64,000 nucleotides of DNA from an uncultured Clostridia bacterium (GTDB lineage: Bacteria; Bacillota; Clostridia; TANB77; CAG-508): the NCBI GenBank assembly GCA_947601495.1, contig CANQGE010000004.1:38061-102060 (forward strand), written 5' to 3'. Positions 57,072 to 64,000 of the stretch are shown piece by piece. Made by a program: the position numbers and the translations under genes. Every line of letters starts with the position of its first letter. Positions within the stretch are counted from its first letter, which is position 1. The notes beneath the pieces are model-generated. The model worked only from the letters and a program-made list of their open reading frames with translations. It was not told the origin of the DNA and made no database searches.

Positions 57072-57449
57072 GTGGATATTATTATAAGTAATAGCAGTAA
57101 TCAGCCTATATTTGAACAAATTAAACAAGAAATAAAAAAAGCAATAATGACTGATGTTTTAAAAGAAAATGAAATGTTGCCTTCAATAAGAAATCTAGCA
57201 CAGGATTTAAGAATTAGTGTTATGACTGTAAAAAAGGCTTATGATGAATTAGAAAAAGAAGGATTTATTGAAACAGTTCATGGAAAAGGAAGTATTGTAT
57301 CTGCCAAAAATATGGAACTTTTAAGAGAAGAGCAAATGAAGGAAATTGAAAAACATATTGATAAAATTATTTTAATATCTAAATCATCTAATATAACTAA
57401 AAAAGAAATATTAGATATTTTTGAATATTTATATGGGGAGGAAAAATAA
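57072..57449 (+). CDS. GntR-family (YtrA-type) repressor
   Basis: 125 residues starting at GTG 57072 with AAGGAG 8 bases upstream. The winged helix PIFEQIKQEIKKAIMTDVL, LPSIRNLAQDLRISVMTVKKAYDELEKEGFIETVHGKG is classic GntR; the C-terminal domain is only about 45 residues, as in YtrA-type members that lack a large ligand domain. It ends 0 bases before the ABC ATPase. It probably represses the three-gene operon through the ACTGTTATA sites. Confidence 0.92.
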   Translation: MDIIISNSSNQPIFEQIKQEIKKAIMTDVLKENEMLPSIRNLAQDLRISVMTVKKAYDELEKEGFIETVHGKGSIVSAKNMELLREEQMKEIEKHIDKIILISKSSNITKKEILDIFEYLYGEEK

Positions 57450-58307
57450 ATGGAAAACATATTAGAAGTTAAAAATCTATGTAAAAAATATGATGATTTT
57501 GAACTTAAAGATATAAACATAGAATTACCAAAAGGTGTAATTATGGGATTTATTGGCGAAAACGGAGCAGGAAAAACAACAACAATAAAATCTATTTTAA
57601 ACAGCACCAAAATAAACTCTGGAAGTATCAAAATGTTTGGAATGGAGCTAGATAAAAACGAAAAGAAAATAAAAGAAGATATTGGTGTTGTTCTAGATGA
57701 TAGCTTTTTATCTGAATATTTAACTCCAAATGATGTAAATAAGGTAATGAAAAACGTTTATAAAAATTGGGATGAAAATTTATATTTTAAATATATTGAA
57801 GAATTTAAATTACCAAAAAATAAAATTTCAAAAGATTTTTCTAATGGTATGAAAATGAAACTTAAAATAGCAACAGCAATTTCTCATAAACCTAAATTAT
57901 TGTTGTTAGATGAGCCAACTTCTGGATTAGATCCAGTTGCAAGAAATGACATTTTAGATATTTTTCAAGACTTTATAAAAGATGGAGAAAGTTCTGTTTT
58001 GGTGTCTACTCATATAACATCAGACCTAGAGCATATTGCAGATTATATTACATTTATAAATAATGGAGAAATATTACTATCAAAAACAAGAGACGAGTTA
58101 TTAGAGCAATATGGAATTGTAAAATGTTCAAAAGAAGAATTTGAGCAAATAGATAAAAGTGATTATATTAAATGTAGAAAAAACAAATATGATATTGAAT
58201 TATTAGTTCAAAATAAATTTGATTTTAAAAAGAAATATAAATCTCAGGTTGTAGATAAACCTACACTTGAAGAAATAATGGTTATTTATATTAAGGGGGA
58301 AAAATAG
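57450..58307 (+). CDS. ABC-2 type transporter ATPase
   Basis: 285 residues with GGGGAGG just upstream. Walker A GENGAGKTT, a degenerate signature FSNGMKMKL, Walker B LLLLDEPTSGLD and a switch His in VSTHITSD. The FSNGMK signature is typical of the BcrA/YtrB-like ATPases. A C-terminal ~70-residue extension follows. It pairs with the membrane protein 1 base downstream. Function inferred: peptide antibiotic export or envelope-stress resistance under GntR control. Confidence 0.92.
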   Translation: MENILEVKNLCKKYDDFELKDINIELPKGVIMGFIGENGAGKTTTIKSILNSTKINSGSIKMFGMELDKNEKKIKEDIGVVLDDSFLSEYLTPNDVNKVMKNVYKNWDENLYFKYIEEFKLPKNKISKDFSNGMKMKLKIATAISHKPKLLLLDEPTSGLDPVARNDILDIFQDFIKDGESSVLVSTHITSDLEHIADYITFINNGEILLSKTRDELLEQYGIVKCSKEEFEQIDKSDYIKCRKNKYDIELLVQNKFDFKKKYKSQVVDKPTLEEIMVIYIKGEK

Positions 58308-58308
58308 T

Positions 58309-58983
58309 ATGAATGTTATAAAAGGATTAATAATAAAAGATTTATTTGAATTAAAAAGCTACAAAAAATTTATAATTATATTTATGATAATTTCTGCTAT
58401 TTCAGTATTTTCAAGATCTAATCCATCAGAAACTATTAGCCTTTTTGCAGTAATGACAACAATAGGATTTGGAATGTTTAGCTTAGCAACTTTTAGCTAT
58501 GACGAAATATCAAAGTCAGATAAATACATTACTACATTTCCACTAACAAGAAAACAAATTGTTTTAGCGAGATACATATTAGTAATAGGTGCAACAATTT
58601 TAGGAAGTATAATAGGATTTGTTTTGGGATTAATAGTAAGTTTAGCAATAAATCATACATTTCCTAATATGTATGAAGAACTTTGTATAGTTATGGGAGG
58701 AATTTTTGGAATAGCTTTTATAGAGACAGTACAAATTCCAAGTATTTATAAATTTGGATCAGAAAAAGGAAGGATGGTTTTATTCTTTGCAATTTTAGCA
58801 ATTGCAATTTTGGGGACAATACTTTTTTATATAGGAAAAACGCTTAATATAAGTATATCACTTGAAACAATAAATTATGTAATAGAGCATTATTTTTTAA
58901 TAATTTTTGCACTTATTGTAGCAGTAATGTATTATATTTCATATAGAATATCAGTTAAAATATATAATAAAAAAGAGGTTTAA
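58309..58983 (+). CDS. ABC-2 transporter permease
   Basis: 224 residues with AAGGGGG upstream. Six hydrophobic segments, beginning FIIIFMIISAISVF. The start KGLIIKDLFELKSYKK and the cytoplasmic block ITTFPLTRKQIVLARY are typical of ABC-2 membrane proteins found beside YtrA-type GntR genes in Firmicutes. It forms the channel for the preceding ATPase. Confidence 0.85.
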   Translation: MNVIKGLIIKDLFELKSYKKFIIIFMIISAISVFSRSNPSETISLFAVMTTIGFGMFSLATFSYDEISKSDKYITTFPLTRKQIVLARYILVIGATILGSIIGFVLGLIVSLAINHTFPNMYEELCIVMGGIFGIAFIETVQIPSIYKFGSEKGRMVLFFAILAIAILGTILFYIGKTLNISISLETINYVIEHYFLIIFALIVAVMYYISYRISVKIYNKKEV

Positions 58984-59053
58984 AATAATATAAATTCCAT
59001 TAATTAAAAATATGAATATTGTTGAAACAGTAATGAGGAAAAATAAGCAAAAG

Positions 59054-59082
59054 TTGACATAGTTCACATAATATGTTATAAT
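59054..59082 (+). promoter_or_regulatory. Full-consensus extended sigma-A promoter
   Basis: TTGACA (59054-59059), exactly 17 bases, TATAAT (59077-59082), plus TG at 59074-59075. This is the strongest promoter by consensus in the window. The start would be near 59089, 65 bases before the ATG. Confidence 0.88.
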
Positions 59083-59153
59083 ATGAATTATCTATGCGAT
59101 AAAAAAATATTACTAGAAAATTATAATATTATTAATAAGGGGAGAGTAAATTA

Positions 59154-62121
59154 ATGGGAGAATATGTTATAAAAAGAATTACAAAATCAAAATTAGACGA
59201 AAATGAAGAGTATGAGAGAAAAGAAAAACTAGAACAACTTTTAGAGGAATCAAAAAATAGTTATGCTCCAAATACTAAACAAATTAAGGCAGAATTAAAA
59301 AAGCACAATAAAAAACAGAACAAAAAAAGGATGTCTAAAGATTCGAAAAAGAAACTAGATTCTCTTAATCATACTTATAGAGAAACAAAAGAAGACCTAC
59401 AAACCATAGAGGAAATTTCTGTAAATAATGCTATTGTTGATGGGACAACTTTTTATGCGAATGGAAGAATATATGCTGTTTTTGATGATAGAACGGCAGA
59501 TAGGAGATTTTTTTATGAGATAAAAGATGAACATATTGATAAGTTAGCACTAAGATTTAAAGAAATATTAGAAGAATCAAAAAAAGAAAATATTTCAGAA
59601 ATAGAAATAGCAAATCTTTTTGATATGAATTATTGCATAAATATTGTAGGATTATCTACCTCAAAATTAGAAGAAGTAAATCAATATTTTAGAAATTATC
59701 TTAAAGAATTAATAAAAATTCATGGTGCAGAAAAAGTTAAAGAAGGATTTAAAAAATTTTTTGTAGAAATAGATGACAATGATATAATAGAAAACGTAGA
59801 TCCACCTATAAAAGTTGGTAAATATAAAGATATAATGAGATATAGGTATTTAGCAAGTTTAATAAAAGATGGAATTATAAATTTTTCTGACTTGCAAGAA
59901 TTAGAAGCTAATGGGGAAATAAAAATATTACCTAAAAATGAAGAGTTATTTGAACAAATTTACGAACCAGAAAAAGGTCCAGCAGAGTATTTTATTGATT
60001 TTATTTTATATATTGGAAAGGCTAAAACTAGAGAAGAAGCAATAGAGATTGCTTTTAGTAGAAAACCATATCTATTCTTAGGTAAAAAGCTTGATTTAGA
60101 TATGATAACAACAATTGTGAATAGCAATAATATAAAATTTACTGATAAAAAAGAAGATGAAGACTTAAAAAAGAGATTTAGAAAAAGCTTAGATAACTTA
60201 AGTGTAGAAGATATAAAAAAGTTGTTCAGTAGTAGTTTAACAAACTTAATTGATAAAGAGTTATTATCAACAAGATTAAAAATAATAGGGTTAACAGAAG
60301 ATTGTTTTAACAGAGAACAATTAATGAAAATAATAACAACATTACCAAAAGCCAATTTTAATAACTCTTTAAAACGTTTAGATGAAGATGAAAAAGAAAA
60401 AATTGAGGATAAGATAATAGCTAATTTTATTAGAAGATATGATGGAAATTTGGATGAGAATAATATTCCAGCAGATGAAAAAGGTCTTACATTTAAAGAT
60501 ATCCTTCAATTAAAAAAACAAAATTATATTAAAAACCAAGATATTATAAAACTTATTAATGCTACAGATAAGATAGAATCAAAAGATAAAAAAAGAGAAC
60601 ATCTTGAAAACATTGCTATGTTTTACAGCTTTGACAAATTAATGGAAATGTTGAGAAATGGAGAAATAAATCAAAGATTTGTAGACAATTATAAAAAATT
60701 TATAGAATATTTAGAAAAAAATAATGATGAAATTGATTTTAAAGAAATAAAAGAAAAATATTTTCAGAAAATGAAAGAAGATTTAGAAAAATCAAATAAT
60801 CCAATGGGCAGTCATATTGCTCTATTAAAAACAGGGCTAAAAATAGATTTAAACCGTACTATACCAATGGAAGTAATAATGCAAGCAGCTTTTGAACATC
60901 AAATTACAGATAAAGATATAATTGCATTTTTTAAACAAGGTGCTATTTCAAGTGATACTTTAAGTGATACTTTAGAATATTCTAAAAAAATTAAAACTTT
61001 AGTACAAGAACGGTAAATTATCTGTTGAAGATATAATAAACGCATTCTGTGTGACTAATAATTTAAAAATAGAAGACATTGTAGAAGTTGAAAAAGCAGG
61101 ATTACTAGAAGGACTTGAAATTGTTGAATTGCTACCTAAAAATACTTCTAAGGAAAAAATAGAAGAACTAGCTATGAATTGGATAATTCCTCAAAGCGAC
61201 TTAGATGTTTTAGTAGCACAAGGACTTCTTTCTGAGGAACAGAAAAAAGAAATAGTTGATAAATTACAACAAGAAGTACTTAACAAATTATATGACAAAC
61301 TTTTTACTCAGGAAAGAGAAATAGGACTAGAAGAGCAAGAAAAAAGTACAAAAAAGGGTTCAAATCAATCTCAAAGAAAAAATGATACTTCTAATGTAGC
61401 CCAAGAGCCTTCAGAAGGAAATCTTCGTGATGAAAGAGCACACAGATTTTTTGAAAGTTTAGGAAATATATTTGATAATTTAGGAAAAGTTACTTTAGCA
61501 GGAACAAAAAGGAATTCGCTAAATGGCTACAAAATATATTCATCAAAAGAGTTGGGTGTTGTTGTATTTGTTAAAAGAAATGAAAGTGGTAATGCTACAT
61601 ATATAATGAGTTTACCGGAGGCAGCATATATTTTCCAAAAAGCAAATTTGGCAGAAAAAATCATGACGATAGATGCAACAAAAAAACAAATTAGAAAAAG
61701 AGCTAAAGGCGATGTTTCTGAAACAGAAGAAGTAGAAAAAACAATTTTAACTCAAAGTAGGGGCAAGGGTACACAAGTATTAATTCAATCTGCAAATTGG
61801 GAGTTAAATTTGTTAGACAAGATACTTCAAGTAGCTAAAGATGGAGAAGGAAAAAAGGAGATAGAAAGAATTTTAAAAGAATATAAACAACGTAAAAAAT
61901 CTTCAACAAAAGGCAAAAAGCGTAAAAATCAAACAAAACATAAGAAAGGTGATGCTGATGATAAAGCAAAAGCAGACAAAGCTACACCAAAGGCCGAAGG
62001 AGATAAATCAAAAGCTGAGAAGGATGATACTGACGATAAAACAAAAGCAGATGATAGTGATACACCAAAAGACAATGGTGATGAAATATCAGTAGACGAT
62101 ACAGATTCAGATGCTAGATAA
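59154..62121 (+). CDS. Large protein of unknown function, read through a +1 frameshift at CGG
   Basis: The 0 frame (59154-61016, 620 codons) ends GAA CGG TAA. The next frame, with only a stop at 61000-61002 upstream, continues GKLSVEDIINAFCVTNNLKIEDI to 62121. No ribosome site precedes the GTG at 61051. Joining them at CGG (61011-61013) gives about 989 residues. The N-terminal third is Lys-rich and coiled (KHNKKQNKKRMSKDSKKK). The middle holds several repeated helical elements of the form [L/F]xxEDI[I/K]x(L/F) and FKDILQLKKQNYIKNQDI. A globular piece follows (NGYKIYSSKELGVVVFVKR), and a Lys/Asp-rich tail ends the chain. No membrane segment or known catalytic motif was seen. GGGGAGAG precedes the ATG. 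Family not recognised. Confidence 0.75.
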
Positions 62122-62133
62122 GGAGTATAACTA

Positions 62134-62985
62134 ATGAATAATTATTTTTTTAAAAAAGAAGAAACCAATGAATTACTAGATTGCATAAGTAAGGAACTAA
62201 TTTCAAACAAAAACGAAATTGAAAAAGCTTTTGACATTGATTATGAAGAATGGGAAGTTAACTTTGATTTTGATATATTTATAAATCAAATAGAAGAAAC
62301 AAAAAATAAAAAATATTTACCATATTTCTCAAAGGAAAAAATTGTAGATGGTTTTGGAAAAATTTCCTTATTGTGTAATCAAGATCCATATTTGATTTTT
62401 AATTTTATTTTATCTTGTATATATACAAATAATAAATTAGAAGTCATGCTAGAAAATAAAAAGTTTGCTACTAATAAAGTAATAATAGAATGTATAAAAA
62501 AAGTTCTAAAAGATAAAGAATTGGAAGACGATACAATTTCTTATATTGAAGTAACAGACAAAGAAAACATTATTGAATATCAAGATAATTATAATTTAAT
62601 ATACTATTTTGGAAATAAATATGAATATTTAAATTTTGCTAAAAGGTTACATGTTCCAAGCAAATTTGAAGAATGTGAAGAAATAAGCATTTTTTCAGAT
62701 TCAGAAGAATTCGAAGAGGTATTAGAAGAAATAGATAAGTGGGCATATTTAAATGAAGTAAAAATAAATTTTTATAATAATTTAAAAACAGCTATACGTA
62801 AAATTAATAAAAATAATCTTGGAAAAGGAATTGCAGTAGTTTATTCAAAAGATATAAATAAAATTACTAAATTTATAAAATACATAAAGGCAGAAAAAAT
62901 ATATGTAAATAAAAACCCAATTTATGAATATAAAGAAGAAACAAATCTTAAAAACTTGGTTTATGAGAAAAATATTAAATGGTAA
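62134..62985 (+). CDS. Hypothetical protein downstream of the frameshifted gene
   Basis: 283 residues, starting 12 bases after the previous stop with AAGGAG upstream, so the same operon. Acidic and Lys/Asn-rich. Recognisable stretches: FDFDIFINQIEETK, NQDPYLIFNFILSCIY and YYFGNKYEYLNFAKRLHVP. No signal peptide, membrane segment or known motif. I do not recognise it. It likely works with the frameshifted product. Confidence 0.65.
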   Translation: MNNYFFKKEETNELLDCISKELISNKNEIEKAFDIDYEEWEVNFDFDIFINQIEETKNKKYLPYFSKEKIVDGFGKISLLCNQDPYLIFNFILSCIYTNNKLEVMLENKKFATNKVIIECIKKVLKDKELEDDTISYIEVTDKENIIEYQDNYNLIYYFGNKYEYLNFAKRLHVPSKFEECEEISIFSDSEEFEEVLEEIDKWAYLNEVKINFYNNLKTAIRKINKNNLGKGIAVVYSKDINKITKFIKYIKAEKIYVNKNPIYEYKEETNLKNLVYEKNIKW

Positions 62986-63003
62986 TTATTTATTAAAATT
63001 TAG

Positions 63004-63038
63004 AAATAAGATGGCATTAAGTGCTATCTTATTTTTTT
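63004..63038 (+). terminator. Intrinsic terminator
   Basis: AAATAAGAT (63004-63012) pairs with ATCTTATTT (63025-63033) above an imperfect inner helix, followed by T. Confidence 0.82.
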
Positions 63039-63070
63039 ATGTGTTTAGTATATGATACAAAATTTAAAAA

Positions 63071-63099
63071 TTGAAAGTTATATTATAATATGATATATA
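63071..63099 (+). promoter_or_regulatory. Promoter of the acetyltransferase gene
   Basis: TTGAAA (63071-63076), a 17-base spacer, TATATA (63094-63099) with TG at 63091-63092 (extended -10). Confidence 0.65.
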
Positions 63100-63132
63100 A
63101 CAAATAAAAGTATTTATAAAGGAGAATATATT

Positions 63133-63693
63133 ATGAGTGAAAAAGAAAAAATGCTAGCAGGTGAATTATATGATGCAAACTATAATGAGGATTTAATAAA
63201 AGAAAGATATATTACAATGGATAAATGCTATGAATACAATAAATTAAAGTCATCAAATGTCACAGAAAAAACAAATGCTATAAAAAATTTATTTGGAAAA
63301 ACAGGAAATACTTTTACAATTGAGCAACCTTTTATGTGTGATTATGGCTACAACATTGAAATTGGAGAAAATTTTTATGCTAATCATAATTTAATTATAC
63401 TAGATGAAAATAAAGTAGAATTTGGTGATAATGTATTTATTGCTCCAAACTGTGCTTTTTACACAGCAGGACATCCATTAGATGTAGAAAGAAGAAATAA
63501 AGGTTTAGAATATGCTAAACCAATTAAAGTTGGTAATAATGTTTGGATTGGAGGAAATGTTGTTGTTCTTCCAGGTGTGACAATTGGAGATAATGCAGTA
63601 ATTGGAGCTGGAAGTATTGTAAATAAAGATATTCCATCAAATGTAGTAGCTGTTGGAAATCCTTGTAGAGTTATTAAACAAATAAATAATTAA
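63133..63693 (+). CDS. Maltose/galactoside O-acetyltransferase family protein
   Basis: 186 residues with AAAGGAG upstream. The N-terminal Mac domain (EKEKMLAGELYDAN) is followed by left-handed beta-helix hexapeptides: IEIGENFYANHN, VEFGDNVFIAPN, IKVGNNVWIGGN, VTIGDNAVIGAGSIV. The catalytic His lies in FYTAGHPLD. These fit Maa/LacA acetyltransferases that move acetyl from acetyl-CoA to a sugar; the actual sugar is unknown. It is monocistronic by its own promoter. Confidence 0.93.
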   Translation: MSEKEKMLAGELYDANYNEDLIKERYITMDKCYEYNKLKSSNVTEKTNAIKNLFGKTGNTFTIEQPFMCDYGYNIEIGENFYANHNLIILDENKVEFGDNVFIAPNCAFYTAGHPLDVERRNKGLEYAKPIKVGNNVWIGGNVVVLPGVTIGDNAVIGAGSIVNKDIPSNVVAVGNPCRVIKQINN

Positions 63694-63700
63694 TAAATTA

Positions 63701-63889
63701 TGTATTAAAATCAATAAAACTTACTTAATAGAAACGGAAACTGGATACTATGAATGTAAAATCTGCCATAATAAATATATTCCTAAATATTCAGAAGTAT
63801 ATTTTGCAATGCATTATGGAACTACTAGATATTTAAAATGTCCAAAATGTAATAAAAGAAGTTGGAATAAAAAAGTGTTGACTAAATAA
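63701..63889 (+). pseudogene. Zinc-ribbon protein fragment without a usable start
   Basis: An open frame encodes GYYECKICHNKYIPKYSEVYF, then a YLKCPKCNKRSWNKKVL end: two CxxC knuckles spaced as in small Firmicutes zinc-ribbon proteins. There is no ATG, GTG or TTG ahead of the first CxxC, only ATT/ATA codons, and no ribosome site. The nearby ATG at 63700 is in another frame and stops after two codons. It is probably the 3' remnant of a longer gene. Confidence 0.5.
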
Positions 63890-63950
63890 TAAATTACAAT
63901 TTGTGTGAGTAAGATAAATAGTGATTTGTAGAAAAGATTGGAGGTACATT

Positions 63951-64000
63951 ATGAAAAAACTGTTATTAATTACTGGTGATTTAGCAACAGGAAAATCCTC
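63951..64000 (+). CDS. P-loop ATP-binding protein (3' truncated by window edge)
   Basis: ATG 63951 follows GGAGGT (63940-63945). Sixteen complete codons read MKKLLLITGDLATGKS, which holds a Walker A motif (GDLATGKS) directly after a beta strand, the arrangement of small kinases and AAA-type ATPases. Too little is visible for a specific call. Confidence 0.75.
   Translation, partial: MKKLLLITGDLATGKS

Noticed and set aside
61051..62121. Independent gene starting at GTG 61051
   Set aside because: There is no ribosome site, the frame is open upstream to 61003, and the upstream residues continue the preceding protein.

Overview
The window comes from an AT-rich, Gram-positive anaerobe, most likely an uncultured gut Clostridia/Firmicutes lineage. 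The basis is AGGAGG-type ribosome sites, AGA-dominated arginine usage, a MurE with the DNPR meso-DAP motif, Firmicutes-type type VII secretion (FHA-bearing EssC plus YukD), [FeFe]-hydrogenase maturation genes (hydE, hydG, hydF and the small TM1266-type regulator), ECF sigma/DUF4179 anti-sigma pairs and very large isopeptide-type surface proteins. No rRNA, tRNA, CRISPR array or intact insertion sequence was seen.

Layout. 1-17.1 kb holds three tandem surface-protein genes: a C-terminal part of one, a 1682-residue DUF11/SdrD_B protein, and a giant of about 2942 residues. The giant has an N-terminal thioester-domain signature, eight isopeptide-type repeats and a TPPTG sorting-like tail. 17.4-27.3 kb is the envelope and housekeeping block: a CmpB-like membrane protein, a PBP2-type transpeptidase, murE, mraY, ftsW, murG and topA. 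27.3-33.1 kb is a compact T7SS locus, with essC and yukD leftward and two small substrate-like genes rightward. 33.2-36.7 kb has an MgtA-like P-type ATPase and a YoeB/YefM toxin-antitoxin pair sitting between two copies of the mgtA promoter and start region. 36.8-38.5 kb and 44.2-45.9 kb are two paralogous ECF sigma/anti-sigma operons. 38.5-42.8 kb is the hydrogenase-maturation operon, led by a promoter and a structured, terminator-ending leader RNA, followed by a membrane glycosyltransferase. 46.2-49.4 kb is an accessory strip with a YhcG nuclease between direct repeats, a beheaded Rpn nuclease, a lipoprotein-like or anchored unknown, a guanine deaminase and a response-regulator remnant. 49.4-59 kb contains a MarR-controlled heterodimeric ABC exporter, a GT8-GT28 fusion with an acyltransferase (glycolipid synthesis) and a GntR-controlled ABC-2 transporter. 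59-63 kb is an unknown operon behind a full-consensus promoter. The right end has a maltose-type acetyltransferase, a zinc-ribbon fragment and the start of a P-loop protein.

Main observation. Three genes (ftsW, essC and the unknown 59.2-62.1 kb gene) each need a +1 frameshift to give one full-length product. In each case the shift point coincides with an in-frame CGG codon. Reading every coding region by eye (roughly 19,000-20,000 codons), I found no other in-frame CGG, although the CGG trinucleotide is common out of frame (NNC GGN) and CGT, CGC, CGA and AGG are all used as sense codons. In all three cases, skipping the C places a GGN glycine codon next. This fits an unassigned or hungry CGG codon that triggers +1 frameshifting, and is hard to explain by scattered sequencing errors.
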